The notes beneath the pieces are model-generated. The model did no database searches, was not told the origin of the DNA, and saw only the letters and a program-made list of their open reading frames with translations. Made by a program: the position numbers and the translations under genes. From contig JAGALQ010000015.1 in the NCBI GenBank assembly GCA_017625095.1, forward strand, positions 62,001-126,000: a stretch of DNA of 64,000 nt, written 5' to 3'. Positions 35,049 through 42,932 of this stretch are shown here, piece after piece. Source of the stretch: Clostridia bacterium. Its GTDB lineage: Bacteria; Bacillota; Clostridia; Oscillospirales; Acutalibacteraceae. Numbering within the stretch: the stretch's first letter is position 1; each line of letters begins with the position of its first letter.

Positions 35049-36671
35049 TTAAGGCTGTTCTGTTATCGGTTTGTCTTCACTTTCGTGCTCGACGAGGATG
35101 AAGTTGTTTCTCTTTGCATATGCCCAGCGCATATCAAACAGCTTTACTGCATCAAGCGGGATATAGAGCTGATTCTTTTTTTCGGCGTTGCGGTATACGG
35201 CGTTTTCAAGCTCAACCGTACCACGGTCTGTTTCGACTGTTTTGCTGTCCTGAATGAATTTTGCCCAGTGACCGTAGCCTTCAAGATAAACCTGATTTTC
35301 GGTTTTCTCAACGCGACCGCCGAAATAGCTGAACAGTACGCTCAGGCAGCCGTACCACACACCGTCGATGTTTTCGCAGGTTGTCTGATACTGGCAAAGT
35401 CCGAGGTCAGCACCCTTGTACATCATTCTTGTGCGGTTGAAGTAGGGGGCAAGTGCATACGGCTCGATGACATCACGCTCTTTGTCGATAACGCAGCGGT
35501 CTGCAATTCTGCCGTCTTCAAGCGTTGCGGTGATTGTCAGCTTTTTGCCGTCAACCTCTGCAACAGCTATCATGGAGGTTCTGTCCTCCATTGTGTAGAA
35601 TGCACTGTGCCATACCTTGCTCAGTGATCGTGTGCCGGGAGGATTCTGATTGGAGTTGCCGAGTACGTAGTTTATCATACCCTTTGACGGCTGCTCAAAC
35701 AGTTCCTCGTTCTTGCGGGGGAAGCTTCTGCCGAAGCTGTGCTCGTGACCTGAGAAAAGCAGGTCGAGCATTTCCATACTTTCAGTCATAACAGGGTAGC
35801 AGTCGTAGTTCTGGCAGTCGCTTCCCGTGTAGCATACGGGGAAGTGATATGTGCCGATTTTCCAGTCTGCATCGCATTTTTCAAGGTCTGCCTTAAGCCA
35901 TTCGTTAACGTCCTCAGGTCCGTTGACACCGAGCACTGTGAAGTGAACGTTGCCGTAGTCGAAAGCGTAATTCTCTGTTTTCCAGCCTTCGGGTCCGTTG
36001 TAGGGGTAGCTGCCCTTGAGCTGTGTGCAGAAAAATTCGGCAGGCTCTGAATAGTATCTGCCGATGCCGTTGCGGTAATCTGCAAAGCCTCTTGTGTCGT
36101 GGTTACCCTCTGTGAACATAATCGGCACATATTCGGCAATTCCTTCGAGACCGAGGAATGCGCCGTTCCACTGCTGCTCGTGCTGACCGCAGTCAGTGTT
36201 GTCACCGGCTGTGAGGATGAATGCCGTGTCGGGATGTTCTCTGAGGTAGCGCTTGAGGAGCTGATTGAAGTGTGAATAATCGGGCTCGTCAAACGGGTCG
36301 CCCTTCTGCTGGTCTGATACACAGAGGAATTTGAACTTTGTCAACCCTTCGGGCTGGGTTGTGAAAAAGAATTCACCGCTGCGGTGCTCACTGTCGCCGC
36401 AGGTGTAGTAGTATTTTGTGCCGGGCTTGAGTCCTTCAAGATGCGCCCAGAATATATTGCTGATGTCGATATCGCTTTTGAATACTTCGGTTTCAGCCTC
36501 TGTGCGAAGTATCTCATCGCTGCCGTCTTCGCGGTATTCGACATATCCGTTTCTGACGTCTGTGCTTGTGCGCCAGGTCACAGCCATTGATGTTTTTGCA
36601 TCGCCGAAGATGCTTATCATAATATGGTCAGGCTGAGGTGTTGAGCCTCTGATAGGTTTTATGTTCTGCAT
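35049..36671 (-). CDS. purple-acid-phosphatase-like metallophosphoesterase with stalk-like domain
   Basis: 540 residues in three parts. Residues 1-110 form a fibronectin-like N-domain of purple acid phosphatases (MAVTWRTS). The catalytic part has VSDQQ in place of the first D-x-H, then TAGDNTD, EGNHDT, a His in GTYHFP and SGHEHSF. The last 110 residues (VYLEGYGHWAKFI...YIPLDAVKLF) resemble a copper-amine-oxidase N-like stalk domain. No signal peptide is visible at the chosen ATG, unusual for this normally secreted family. The altered first metal motif (D-Q-Q) may reduce or change activity. Confidence 0.78.
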   Translation of the reverse strand: MQNIKPIRGSTPQPDHIMISIFGDAKTSMAVTWRTSTDVRNGYVEYREDGSDEILRTEAETEVFKSDIDISNIFWAHLEGLKPGTKYYYTCGDSEHRSGEFFFTTQPEGLTKFKFLCVSDQQKGDPFDEPDYSHFNQLLKRYLREHPDTAFILTAGDNTDCGQHEQQWNGAFLGLEGIAEYVPIMFTEGNHDTRGFADYRNGIGRYYSEPAEFFCTQLKGSYPYNGPEGWKTENYAFDYGNVHFTVLGVNGPEDVNEWLKADLEKCDADWKIGTYHFPVCYTGSDCQNYDCYPVMTESMEMLDLLFSGHEHSFGRSFPRKNEELFEQPSKGMINYVLGNSNQNPPGTRSLSKVWHSAFYTMEDRTSMIAVAEVDGKKLTITATLEDGRIADRCVIDKERDVIEPYALAPYFNRTRMMYKGADLGLCQYQTTCENIDGVWYGCLSVLFSYFGGRVEKTENQVYLEGYGHWAKFIQDSKTVETDRGTVELENAVYRNAEKKNQLYIPLDAVKLFDMRWAYAKRNNFILVEHESEDKPITEQP

Positions 36672-36808
36672 AGCTTTATTTCTCCTGAAAAAATATGTTC
36701 GAAAAAATTATATTCCATTTCATCAGTCATTTCAATATTTTAATAAAAAAATTGAGTTTTTGTGTATTTTATATAATAATTTTTGTTATTATTTAACAAG
36801 TTTTACTG

Positions 36809-36836
36809 TTGATTTTGTCGGTCGGTAATATATAAT
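36809..36836 (+). promoter_or_regulatory. sigma-A promoter of oxidoreductase cluster
   Basis: TTGATT, 16-bp spacer, TATAAT. An inverted repeat ATGTC-N7-GACAT (36852-36868) lies just downstream and could be an operator. Confidence 0.6.
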
Positions 36837-36894
36837 TAAGATTGAAAACTAATGTCTGTTCAGGACATATTTGCAAGCAAAGGAGATAAGAAAC

Positions 36895-37995
36895 ATGGCT
36901 GAAAAACTTAAGGTTGGTATTATCGGTTGCGGCGGTATAGCAAACGGAAAGCATATGCCTGCTATCGCAAAAATCAAAGAGGCTGAAATGGTTGCTTTCT
37001 GCGATATCGTTGTAGAAAAAGCTCAGGCTGCTGCCGAAAAATACGGTGTTGAAGGTGCAAAGGTTTATGAGGATTACAAAGAGCTTCTCAAGGATGAGAG
37101 CATCGATGTTGTCCACGTTTGTACACCTAACCGCTCACACAGCTTTATAACAATAGATTCACTCGAGTCGGGCAAGCACGTTATGTGCGAAAAGCCTATG
37201 GCGAAGACATATGCAGAGGCAAAGGCTATGTGCGAGGCTGCAAAGCGCACGGGCAAAAAGCTCACAATCGGTTATCAGCAGCGCTGGAGGGATGATTCCA
37301 TCTACCTCAAGGAAGCTTGCGATAACGGTGACCTCGGCGATATTTACTATGCAAAAGCTATTGCACTGCGTCGCCGTGCAGTTCCCACATGGGGCGTTTT
37401 CCTTAACGAATATGAGCAGGGCGGCGGTCCGCTTATTGATATCGGTACACATGCACTTGACCTGACTCTCTACATGATGAACAACTACAAGCCCAAGATG
37501 GTTGTCGGCACAACATTCAAAAAGCTCGGTCAGCAGAAGCGTGCCGCAAACTCCTGGGGCGATTGGGATCCCGAGAAGTTTACGGTTGAGGATTCCGCAT
37601 TCGGCTTCATCGTTATGGAAAACGGTGCAACAATCACACTTGAATCCGCCTGGGCACTCAACGTTGCAGACCCGAGAGAGGCTGTATGTATGCTCTGCGG
37701 TGACAAGGCAGGCGCTGATTTCAACGGTCCCGACGAGTCACTCCGCTTCAACTACGTAAAATACGGCAGACAGATTATCGAAACACCCAACTTTGATGCC
37801 GGCGGTGTTGCTTTCTATGAGGGTGACAGACATCCCGACCCGAAGGATGTTGAGTGCCGTCTGTGGTATAACGCAGTTCTCAATGATACAGAGGTTATGA
37901 CAAAGCCCGAGCAGGCACTTGTTGTAACACAGATTCTTGAAGCTATATACGAGTCTGCAAAGACAGGCGCTCCCGTATATCTCAATAACGACTGA
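36895..37995 (+). CDS. Gfo/Idh/MocA-family NAD(P)-dependent oxidoreductase (first)
   Basis: 366 residues. An N-terminal Rossmann domain (VGIIGCGGIANGKHMPA, about 6-22) is followed by the family motif CEKPMAKT (about 97-104, catalytic Lys) and the C-terminal domain with GGGPLIDIGTHALD (catalytic His region). Such enzymes oxidise or reduce sugar hydroxyls, often C3 of glycosides or inositol. AGGAGAT precedes the ATG. It heads a run with two TIM-barrel isomerase-like genes, spaced 17 and 16 bp, so one operon. Exact substrate not readable. Confidence 0.88.
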   Translation: MAEKLKVGIIGCGGIANGKHMPAIAKIKEAEMVAFCDIVVEKAQAAAEKYGVEGAKVYEDYKELLKDESIDVVHVCTPNRSHSFITIDSLESGKHVMCEKPMAKTYAEAKAMCEAAKRTGKKLTIGYQQRWRDDSIYLKEACDNGDLGDIYYAKAIALRRRAVPTWGVFLNEYEQGGGPLIDIGTHALDLTLYMMNNYKPKMVVGTTFKKLGQQKRAANSWGDWDPEKFTVEDSAFGFIVMENGATITLESAWALNVADPREAVCMLCGDKAGADFNGPDESLRFNYVKYGRQIIETPNFDAGGVAFYEGDRHPDPKDVECRLWYNAVLNDTEVMTKPEQALVVTQILEAIYESAKTGAPVYLNND

Positions 37996-38012
37996 TTTAA
38001 AAGGATAGGTGA

Positions 38013-38735
38013 ATGAATATGAAAATTGCTGTTCAGCTTTACAGTGTGCGCGACTGCATAAAGAATGCGGACGATTTTATGCACGTTCTTGAAGAAGTAA
38101 AGGCAATGGGCTATGAGGGTGTTGAGTTTGCAGGCTATCACGGCGTTTCTGCAGCAGACCTCAAGGCAAAGCTTGATGAGCTCGGTCTTGTACCCGTCGG
38201 AACACATCTCGGCATTGACGATTTTCTTCCCGAAAACATCGACAAGACAGTTGAGTTCAATAAGGTTCTCGGTTGCCTTCACTGCGGTGTAGGCGGCGCA
38301 GCTCACGATACTGTTGAAGAGTGCGAATATGCCGCAAAGGCTCTTGCATACGGTGCTGAAAAGCTCGGTGTGCCCACATATTATCACAACCATACAGAGG
38401 AGTTTACACCTCTTGAGAACGGCAAGATCGGTATGCAGATTTTTGCCGAATATACAAAGCTTGAGGTTGACACATACTGGAGCCATTGCGCAGGCGTTGA
38501 AAACTACAGCTACATAACAGAGAACAAAGACAGCATCTGTCTACTTCACCTTAAAGACGGTCTTAACCGTAAGCCGCTTTCTCTCGGCGACGGTGACTGT
38601 GATGTAGCCAAGGTTATTAAGGCAGCAAAGGACGCAGGCATTGAATGGGTTGTTGTTGAGAATGATGATCCCGTACCGAACGGTCTTGAGGATATCAAGC
38701 GCAGCATAACTTATCTTAAAACACTTGTTGACTGA
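38013..38735 (+). CDS. sugar phosphate isomerase/epimerase-like TIM barrel (AP2 family), first
   Basis: 240 residues of the xylose-isomerase-like/AP-endonuclease-2 barrel. It begins IAVQLYSVRDC, typical for this group, with metal-ligand acidic/His positions in YHNHTEEF and DTYWSHCAGV and the late VVVENDDP strand. Family members isomerise, epimerise or dehydrate keto-sugars such as inososes. The ATG follows AAGGA by seven bases; an alternative ATG lies two codons on. Lies between an oxidoreductase and a second barrel of the same family. Confidence 0.83.
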   Translation: MNMKIAVQLYSVRDCIKNADDFMHVLEEVKAMGYEGVEFAGYHGVSAADLKAKLDELGLVPVGTHLGIDDFLPENIDKTVEFNKVLGCLHCGVGGAAHDTVEECEYAAKALAYGAEKLGVPTYYHNHTEEFTPLENGKIGMQIFAEYTKLEVDTYWSHCAGVENYSYITENKDSICLLHLKDGLNRKPLSLGDGDCDVAKVIKAAKDAGIEWVVVENDDPVPNGLEDIKRSITYLKTLVD

Positions 38736-38751
38736 TTTGGAGGAAAGATAA

Positions 38752-39717
38752 ATGAAAATCGGTGTAATTACTAATCTGCTCGGCAATCTTCCGCTTGAGG
38801 AAGCTCTTGAATACTTTGTATCAAAAGGTATTGAGATGGTTGAAATCGGCTGCGGCGGATATCCGGGCGATGCTCATGCAAACCCCGATGTGCTCCTGAA
38901 TGATGAAGCAAAGCTTGAGGAGTTCAAGGCTCTTCTCAAGAAATACAATGTAGAAATCAGTGCACTCAGCTGCCACGGCAACCCCGTGCATCCCGATAAG
39001 GCTGTTGCAAAGGATTTTGACGATGCAATCCGCAAGACAATCCTGCTTGCAGAAAAGCTTGACGTTCATCAGATCAACACTTTCTCAGGCTGCCCCGGCG
39101 ACTGTGAAAATTCAAAATATCCCAACTGGGTAACCTGCCCGTGGCCGAACGAATTCGGCGAAATTCTTGAGTGGCAATGGAATGAGGTTCTCATTCCTTA
39201 TTGGAAGGATCTTGTTGCTTTCTCAAAGGCACACGGCGTTGATAAGATTGCTCTTGAAATGCATCCCGGATTCTGTGTATACAACCCCGAAAGCCTTCTC
39301 AAGCTCCGTGCAGCTGTAGGTCCCGAAATCGGCGCAAACTTCGATCCCAGCCACCTTATCTGGCAGGGTATTGAGCCTGTTGCCGCAATCCGTGCACTTA
39401 AAGGTGCTATCTTCCATTTCCACGCAAAGGATACCAAGGTTGACAAGTACAACACTGCTGTCAACGGTGTTCTCGATGTCAAGCCCTATTCGGACGAAAT
39501 CAACCGCTCATGGGTGTTCCGCTCTGTAGGATACGGTAATGATGAAACATACTGGAAAGATATTATTTCAAATCTGCGTATGATCGGCTATGATTATGCA
39601 ATCAGCATCGAGCACGAGGATTCACTTATGAGCCAGAATGAAGGCTTCACAAAGGCTATCGATATGCTCAAGCGTGCAGTCATCAAAGAAGAGCCCTGCA
39701 CAATGTGGTGGGTGTGA
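38752..39717 (+). CDS. sugar phosphate isomerase/epimerase-like TIM barrel (AP2 family), second
   Basis: 321 residues. Candidate metal ligands are the Glu in IALEMHPGF, the Asp in NFDPSHL, the His in FHFHAKDT and the Glu in SIEHEDS, the expected Glu-Asp-His-Glu set of the AP2 barrel. It is longer than its neighbour through an insertion around residues 115-150 with several Trp and two Cys (CPGDCENS). This branch often accompanies Gfo/Idh genes in gut bacteria. GGAGG precedes the ATG. Its stop codon forms part of the first hairpin of the downstream array. Confidence 0.85.
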   Translation: MKIGVITNLLGNLPLEEALEYFVSKGIEMVEIGCGGYPGDAHANPDVLLNDEAKLEEFKALLKKYNVEISALSCHGNPVHPDKAVAKDFDDAIRKTILLAEKLDVHQINTFSGCPGDCENSKYPNWVTCPWPNEFGEILEWQWNEVLIPYWKDLVAFSKAHGVDKIALEMHPGFCVYNPESLLKLRAAVGPEIGANFDPSHLIWQGIEPVAAIRALKGAIFHFHAKDTKVDKYNTAVNGVLDVKPYSDEINRSWVFRSVGYGNDETYWKDIISNLRMIGYDYAISIEHEDSLMSQNEGFTKAIDMLKRAVIKEEPCTMWWV

Positions 39718-39843
39718 GTGCCTTTTGCACTCAGCGATATAAATCCCGGGCAGGGATTTATATCATATAGCAGTTGAAATTTATTTCAACTATTCAGCAA
39801 ACGAATTATAATGAGTTTATATCGTATTTGCCATAGGCAAATA
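39716..39843. repeat. array of four different short hairpins
   Basis: Inverted repeats in order: GAGTGC/GCACTC (39716-39732), GATATAAATCCC/GGGATTTATATC (39736-39764), AGTTGAAA/TTTCAACT (39772-39791), TATTTGCC/GGCAAATA (39825-39843). The link TTTATATCRTA occurs twice (39757, 39816). Arms differ in sequence, so this is not a simple tandem repeat. Confidence 0.7.
39784..39812 (+). promoter_or_regulatory. possible promoter of second oxidoreductase gene
   Basis: TTTCAA, 17-bp spacer, TATAAT; the -35 lies in the third hairpin. The -35 match is weak. Confidence 0.4.
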
Positions 39844-39867
39844 TTTAGTTCTAAGAAGGTAATGGTT

Positions 39868-40917
39868 ATGGGTAAAAAAATAGGTCATGCCGTCATTGGT
39901 TACGGCGGTATGGGTCATTTCCACGGCAGACGTTGCCAGAGCATTGACGCGCTCGACTTCATCGGCTTTTATGATATTGACCCCGAGGTGCAGAAGAAGG
40001 GTGCTCAGGAGGGTGCGCACAGCTATGCAAGCCGTGCGGAGCTTCTCGCTGACGAAAGAATAGATCTTGTTACGGTTGCAACACCTAATGATGTTCATAA
40101 GGAGATTGTAATTGACGCACTGCGTGCAGGCAAAAACGTAATCTGTGAAAAGCCTGTTACAATGTCAAGCGAAGATCTTGAAGAAATGATCGCGGTTGCA
40201 AACGAAACGGGTAAGGTGTTTACCGTTCATCAGAACAGACGCTGGGACGGTGACTACCGACGTATCAAGAAAATATACGAAGACAACACACTGGGTAAGA
40301 TCCACTGTTTTGAGCACCGTGTTCACGGCTCAAGAGGTATACCGAGCGGCTGGAGAAGCGAAAAAGAGCACGGCGGCGGTATGGTGCTTGACTGGGGTGT
40401 TCATCTGCTCGATCAGATGCTGACACTTATGGCTGACAAAAAGATGTTGTCGGTTTATGCCGAGTGTACACATATTACCAATTTTGAGTGTGATGACGGA
40501 TTCAAGGCAATAATCAAGTTTGAAGACGATGTAAGCTGGCAGATTGAAGTGCTGACCAATAACTTTATTGAAATGCCTCTTTGGTATGTCTGCGGCGAAA
40601 ACGGCACTGCTATAATCAAAGACTGGAAAGGTAACGGCGAAATAGTAATGGTTTCCGATTGGGAAAACCGTGACTCTGTGCCGATAAAGGCGGGCGTCGG
40701 TCTGACAAAAACAATGGCACCCAGAACGGAAGAATCAATAAAGCATTTTCCGCTGCCCGACGGCAAGGATGAATGGGATGCCTATTATATGGATATCTGC
40801 GATGCTCTGCTCAACGGCAAAGCTCCCAATGTCACACACGACCAGCAGCGTAAACTCATAAAGCTTATTGAAGCAATCTTTGAATCAGCAGAGAAAAATG
40901 AAGTTATAAAGTTTTAA
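39868..40917 (+). CDS. Gfo/Idh/MocA-family NAD(P)-dependent oxidoreductase (second)
   Basis: 349 residues: Rossmann start HAVIGYGGMGHFHGRR, CEKPVTM (catalytic Lys) near residue 95, and GGGMVLDWGVHLLDQ with the C-domain His. It is only distantly like the first copy (different Rossmann and C-domain sequences), so the two probably act on different substrates or in opposite directions. AAGAAGG lies eight bases before the chosen ATG; an ATG two codons earlier is too close to it. It is separated from the upstream three genes by the hairpin array and has a possible own promoter. Confidence 0.86.
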   Translation: MGKKIGHAVIGYGGMGHFHGRRCQSIDALDFIGFYDIDPEVQKKGAQEGAHSYASRAELLADERIDLVTVATPNDVHKEIVIDALRAGKNVICEKPVTMSSEDLEEMIAVANETGKVFTVHQNRRWDGDYRRIKKIYEDNTLGKIHCFEHRVHGSRGIPSGWRSEKEHGGGMVLDWGVHLLDQMLTLMADKKMLSVYAECTHITNFECDDGFKAIIKFEDDVSWQIEVLTNNFIEMPLWYVCGENGTAIIKDWKGNGEIVMVSDWENRDSVPIKAGVGLTKTMAPRTEESIKHFPLPDGKDEWDAYYMDICDALLNGKAPNVTHDQQRKLIKLIEAIFESAEKNEVIKF

Positions 40918-40920
40918 TAA

Positions 40921-40952
40921 AAAACACGAAGTCAACTGACTTCGTGTTTTTT
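40921..40952. terminator. bidirectional intrinsic terminator
   Basis: AAAACACGAAGTCA and its complement, nearly loopless, with T run; between converging genes. Confidence 0.85.
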
Positions 40953-40963
40953 ATTATACTCTT

Positions 40964-41830
40964 TCAGAGTATAGCTAATTTTCTCATATCTTCGGGTAAG
41001 GTCGCGGTGAAAACCATCTCTTCACCGGTTACGGGGTGTGTAAGCCTGAGCTTTGCACAGTGAAGTGCGTGACGCTTGATTTTGTCGGTGTGTCCACCGT
41101 ACATATCGTCGCCTGCCAGCGGTGTGCCGAGCGAAGCGAAGTGTACCCTTATCTGGTGGGTGCGTCCTGTTTCAAGTGTTATTTCCATTGTTGTCAGCCC
41201 GTCATATTGACCGAGTGCTGTCCAGTGCGTTACGGCTTCTTCTCCACCTTCGCCGACAGCTCTTATTGTCTTCATCGGGTCGGGTCTGATAATTGGTGCG
41301 TTGATTGTGCCGCTGCCCTCGTAAAGCCCCTCGACAACTGCGATATAGGTTTTGTCATAGCTTGAGTTGAGCTTTGCGGCAGCCATTTTATGCAGTGCGC
41401 ATACAACAATGCCTGACGTGCCTTTGTCAAGTCTGCCTGCAACACGGAATACGGCATCTCTGCCCTTTGAGGTCAGGTAATACGCCACTGCGTTTGCAAG
41501 CGTGTCCCCTTGGTGATTGTGTGTCGGGTGCATTGCAAGACCTGCAGGCTTGTTTATTACGAGAATGTCATTATCCTCGTAAATAATGCTGAAATCAGCC
41601 TGCTGCGGCTCGGCAGTGCTCTTATCCTGCGGCAGGTTGAGTGTGAGCACAGCACCTGCCCTGAGCGGATCGATTGTGCGTATCGGCTCACCGTCGAGCA
41701 GCATTGAACCGCGTATCTGTTTAAGTGAGCGCACCATACGGTAAGAGAGCCCGATGCCGCTTCGCAGAAACATATTTACTTTTTCGCCGTCATATTCTTC
41801 GGGGACGGTGTAAGTAAGCGTTCTTGTCAA
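40964..41830 (-). CDS. RluA-family pseudouridine synthase
   Basis: 288 residues: an S4-like N-terminal domain (about 8-65) and the catalytic domain with VAGRLDKGTSG, where D135 is the catalytic Asp; the usual HRLDxxTSG has Gly for His here. Later ETGRTHQIRVH and the LHC..L..HP segments fit RluA/RluD. The enzyme isomerises specific uridines in 23S rRNA or tRNA; which ones cannot be told. The TTG start sits nine bases after GAGG; a GTG three codons earlier abuts that site. Confidence 0.88.
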   Translation of the reverse strand: MTRTLTYTVPEEYDGEKVNMFLRSGIGLSYRMVRSLKQIRGSMLLDGEPIRTIDPLRAGAVLTLNLPQDKSTAEPQQADFSIIYEDNDILVINKPAGLAMHPTHNHQGDTLANAVAYYLTSKGRDAVFRVAGRLDKGTSGIVVCALHKMAAAKLNSSYDKTYIAVVEGLYEGSGTINAPIIRPDPMKTIRAVGEGGEEAVTHWTALGQYDGLTTMEITLETGRTHQIRVHFASLGTPLAGDDMYGGHTDKIKRHALHCAKLRLTHPVTGEEMVFTATLPEDMRKLAIL

Positions 41831-41882
41831 ATTTATCACCTCTACAATTTTAACATAACACGAAGGATATGTAAAGAAAAAA

Positions 41883-41915
41883 CAACCCTCTCTCGCAGTA
41901 AGCGAAAGAGGGTTG
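41883..41915 (-). terminator. intrinsic terminator
   Basis: CAACCCTCTCTCGC pairs with GCGAAAGAGGGTTG; on the minus strand TTTTTTCTTT follows. Ends the GH4/metallophosphoesterase operon. Confidence 0.85.
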
Positions 41916-41930
41916 CTGTTTTATGGTGTG

Positions 41931-42920
41931 TTATGCAAGCTCAACGGTGTATTCGTAAGAGGTGTACCATACGTTGCTGGAATAGCTTCGTGCGCGGATT
42001 ATGACCTCATCGTCATAAACCTCAAACACAAAGCCGAGACCGCTCATAACCTGACCTCTGTAACCGAGATACATATAGCTCGGCAGATTGACCGAGGTTA
42101 TGTTGCCGTTTGTTTCAACGCTCTTATATCCCCAGGCTTCGGATGTGAATTTTTCACCGATGCCGTTGTGAATGTGGCCGCTGATGTAGAAAATATTTTT
42201 GTATTTGCGGAGAATTGCCTCAACCTTGTCGGATTCGGGTCCGATACCGCCGTCCATAGGCTCGGGCTCATCGTCACCCCATGTGCGGGGCAGACCGTGG
42301 CTGCCGTTGAGCGGCTGATGGAAAACGAGGAAAATAGGCAGATTGTCTGCGGACGCCTCTGCGAGTGTCGCATCAAGCCAAGCAAGTTGTTCATCACTGA
42401 CGTAGGCATCTGTGCCGTCGTCCTCGCTGCTCATTACAACGAAGGTATAGCCGTTGACTTTGGTCGAATAATAAACCTTGTCAATTTCGCGTCCCATAAT
42501 CTTGCTGCCGAATCTTGTGAAGCGTTCGGACGATTCGGGGAATCTGTCATCCTCTTCGCTGCCCCACATATCGTGGTTGCCGGGTGCAAGGATAATGTTC
42601 TTGGCAGGTGTGTATTTTGCAAATACGTCTGCTGTTTTCTGCCACTGTTCCTCATATGCGTGGTCGGTTATATCGCCTGCGTGAACAAGTGCATCGAGCG
42701 GATAATCCGCATCCTGCATATCTGCAAGTCCGAGCTCGAGCATAAATGAGCGTGTTGCCGAATCTTTAATATGTGAATCGGACATTGTGGCAAAGGTGAG
42801 CTTTACGTTTTCGGCATCTTTAGGAGCAAATTCGGCAGAAATATTTCCTGCAAACGGGAACGCCAGAAGAGTAGTAATTGCCATAAAAAAGGCGGATATG
42901 GCTTTGAATACTGCTACCAT
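41931..42920 (-). CDS. secreted calcineurin-like metallophosphoesterase
   Basis: 329 residues. An N-terminal hydrophobic signal (about 5-28, ending near AGNISA) suggests export. Metal motifs are in order: MSDSHIK (D-x-H), HAGDITD (GD), PGNHDMW (GNHD), VFHQPL (His) and SGHIHNG (GHxH). It hydrolyses a phosphoester outside the membrane; substrate unknown. It starts 12 bp after the GH4 glycosidase stop with its own AAGGAG. The only sequence link to the other two phosphoesterases in this window is the shared motif set. Confidence 0.85.
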   Translation of the reverse strand: MVAVFKAISAFFMAITTLLAFPFAGNISAEFAPKDAENVKLTFATMSDSHIKDSATRSFMLELGLADMQDADYPLDALVHAGDITDHAYEEQWQKTADVFAKYTPAKNIILAPGNHDMWGSEEDDRFPESSERFTRFGSKIMGREIDKVYYSTKVNGYTFVVMSSEDDGTDAYVSDEQLAWLDATLAEASADNLPIFLVFHQPLNGSHGLPRTWGDDEPEPMDGGIGPESDKVEAILRKYKNIFYISGHIHNGIGEKFTSEAWGYKSVETNGNITSVNLPSYMYLGYRGQVMSGLGFVFEVYDDEVIIRARSYSSNVWYTSYEYTVELA

Positions 42921-42932
42921 CAGATCAGCTCC

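Noticed and set aside
39716-39843. Hairpin array as a CRISPR
   Set aside because: No direct repeat of constant length, no regular spacers and no cas genes.
41913-42749. Plus-strand open frame of 278 codons opposite the metallophosphoesterase
   Set aside because: Starts in the terminator of the minus-strand gene and overlaps all its metal motifs; shadow frame.
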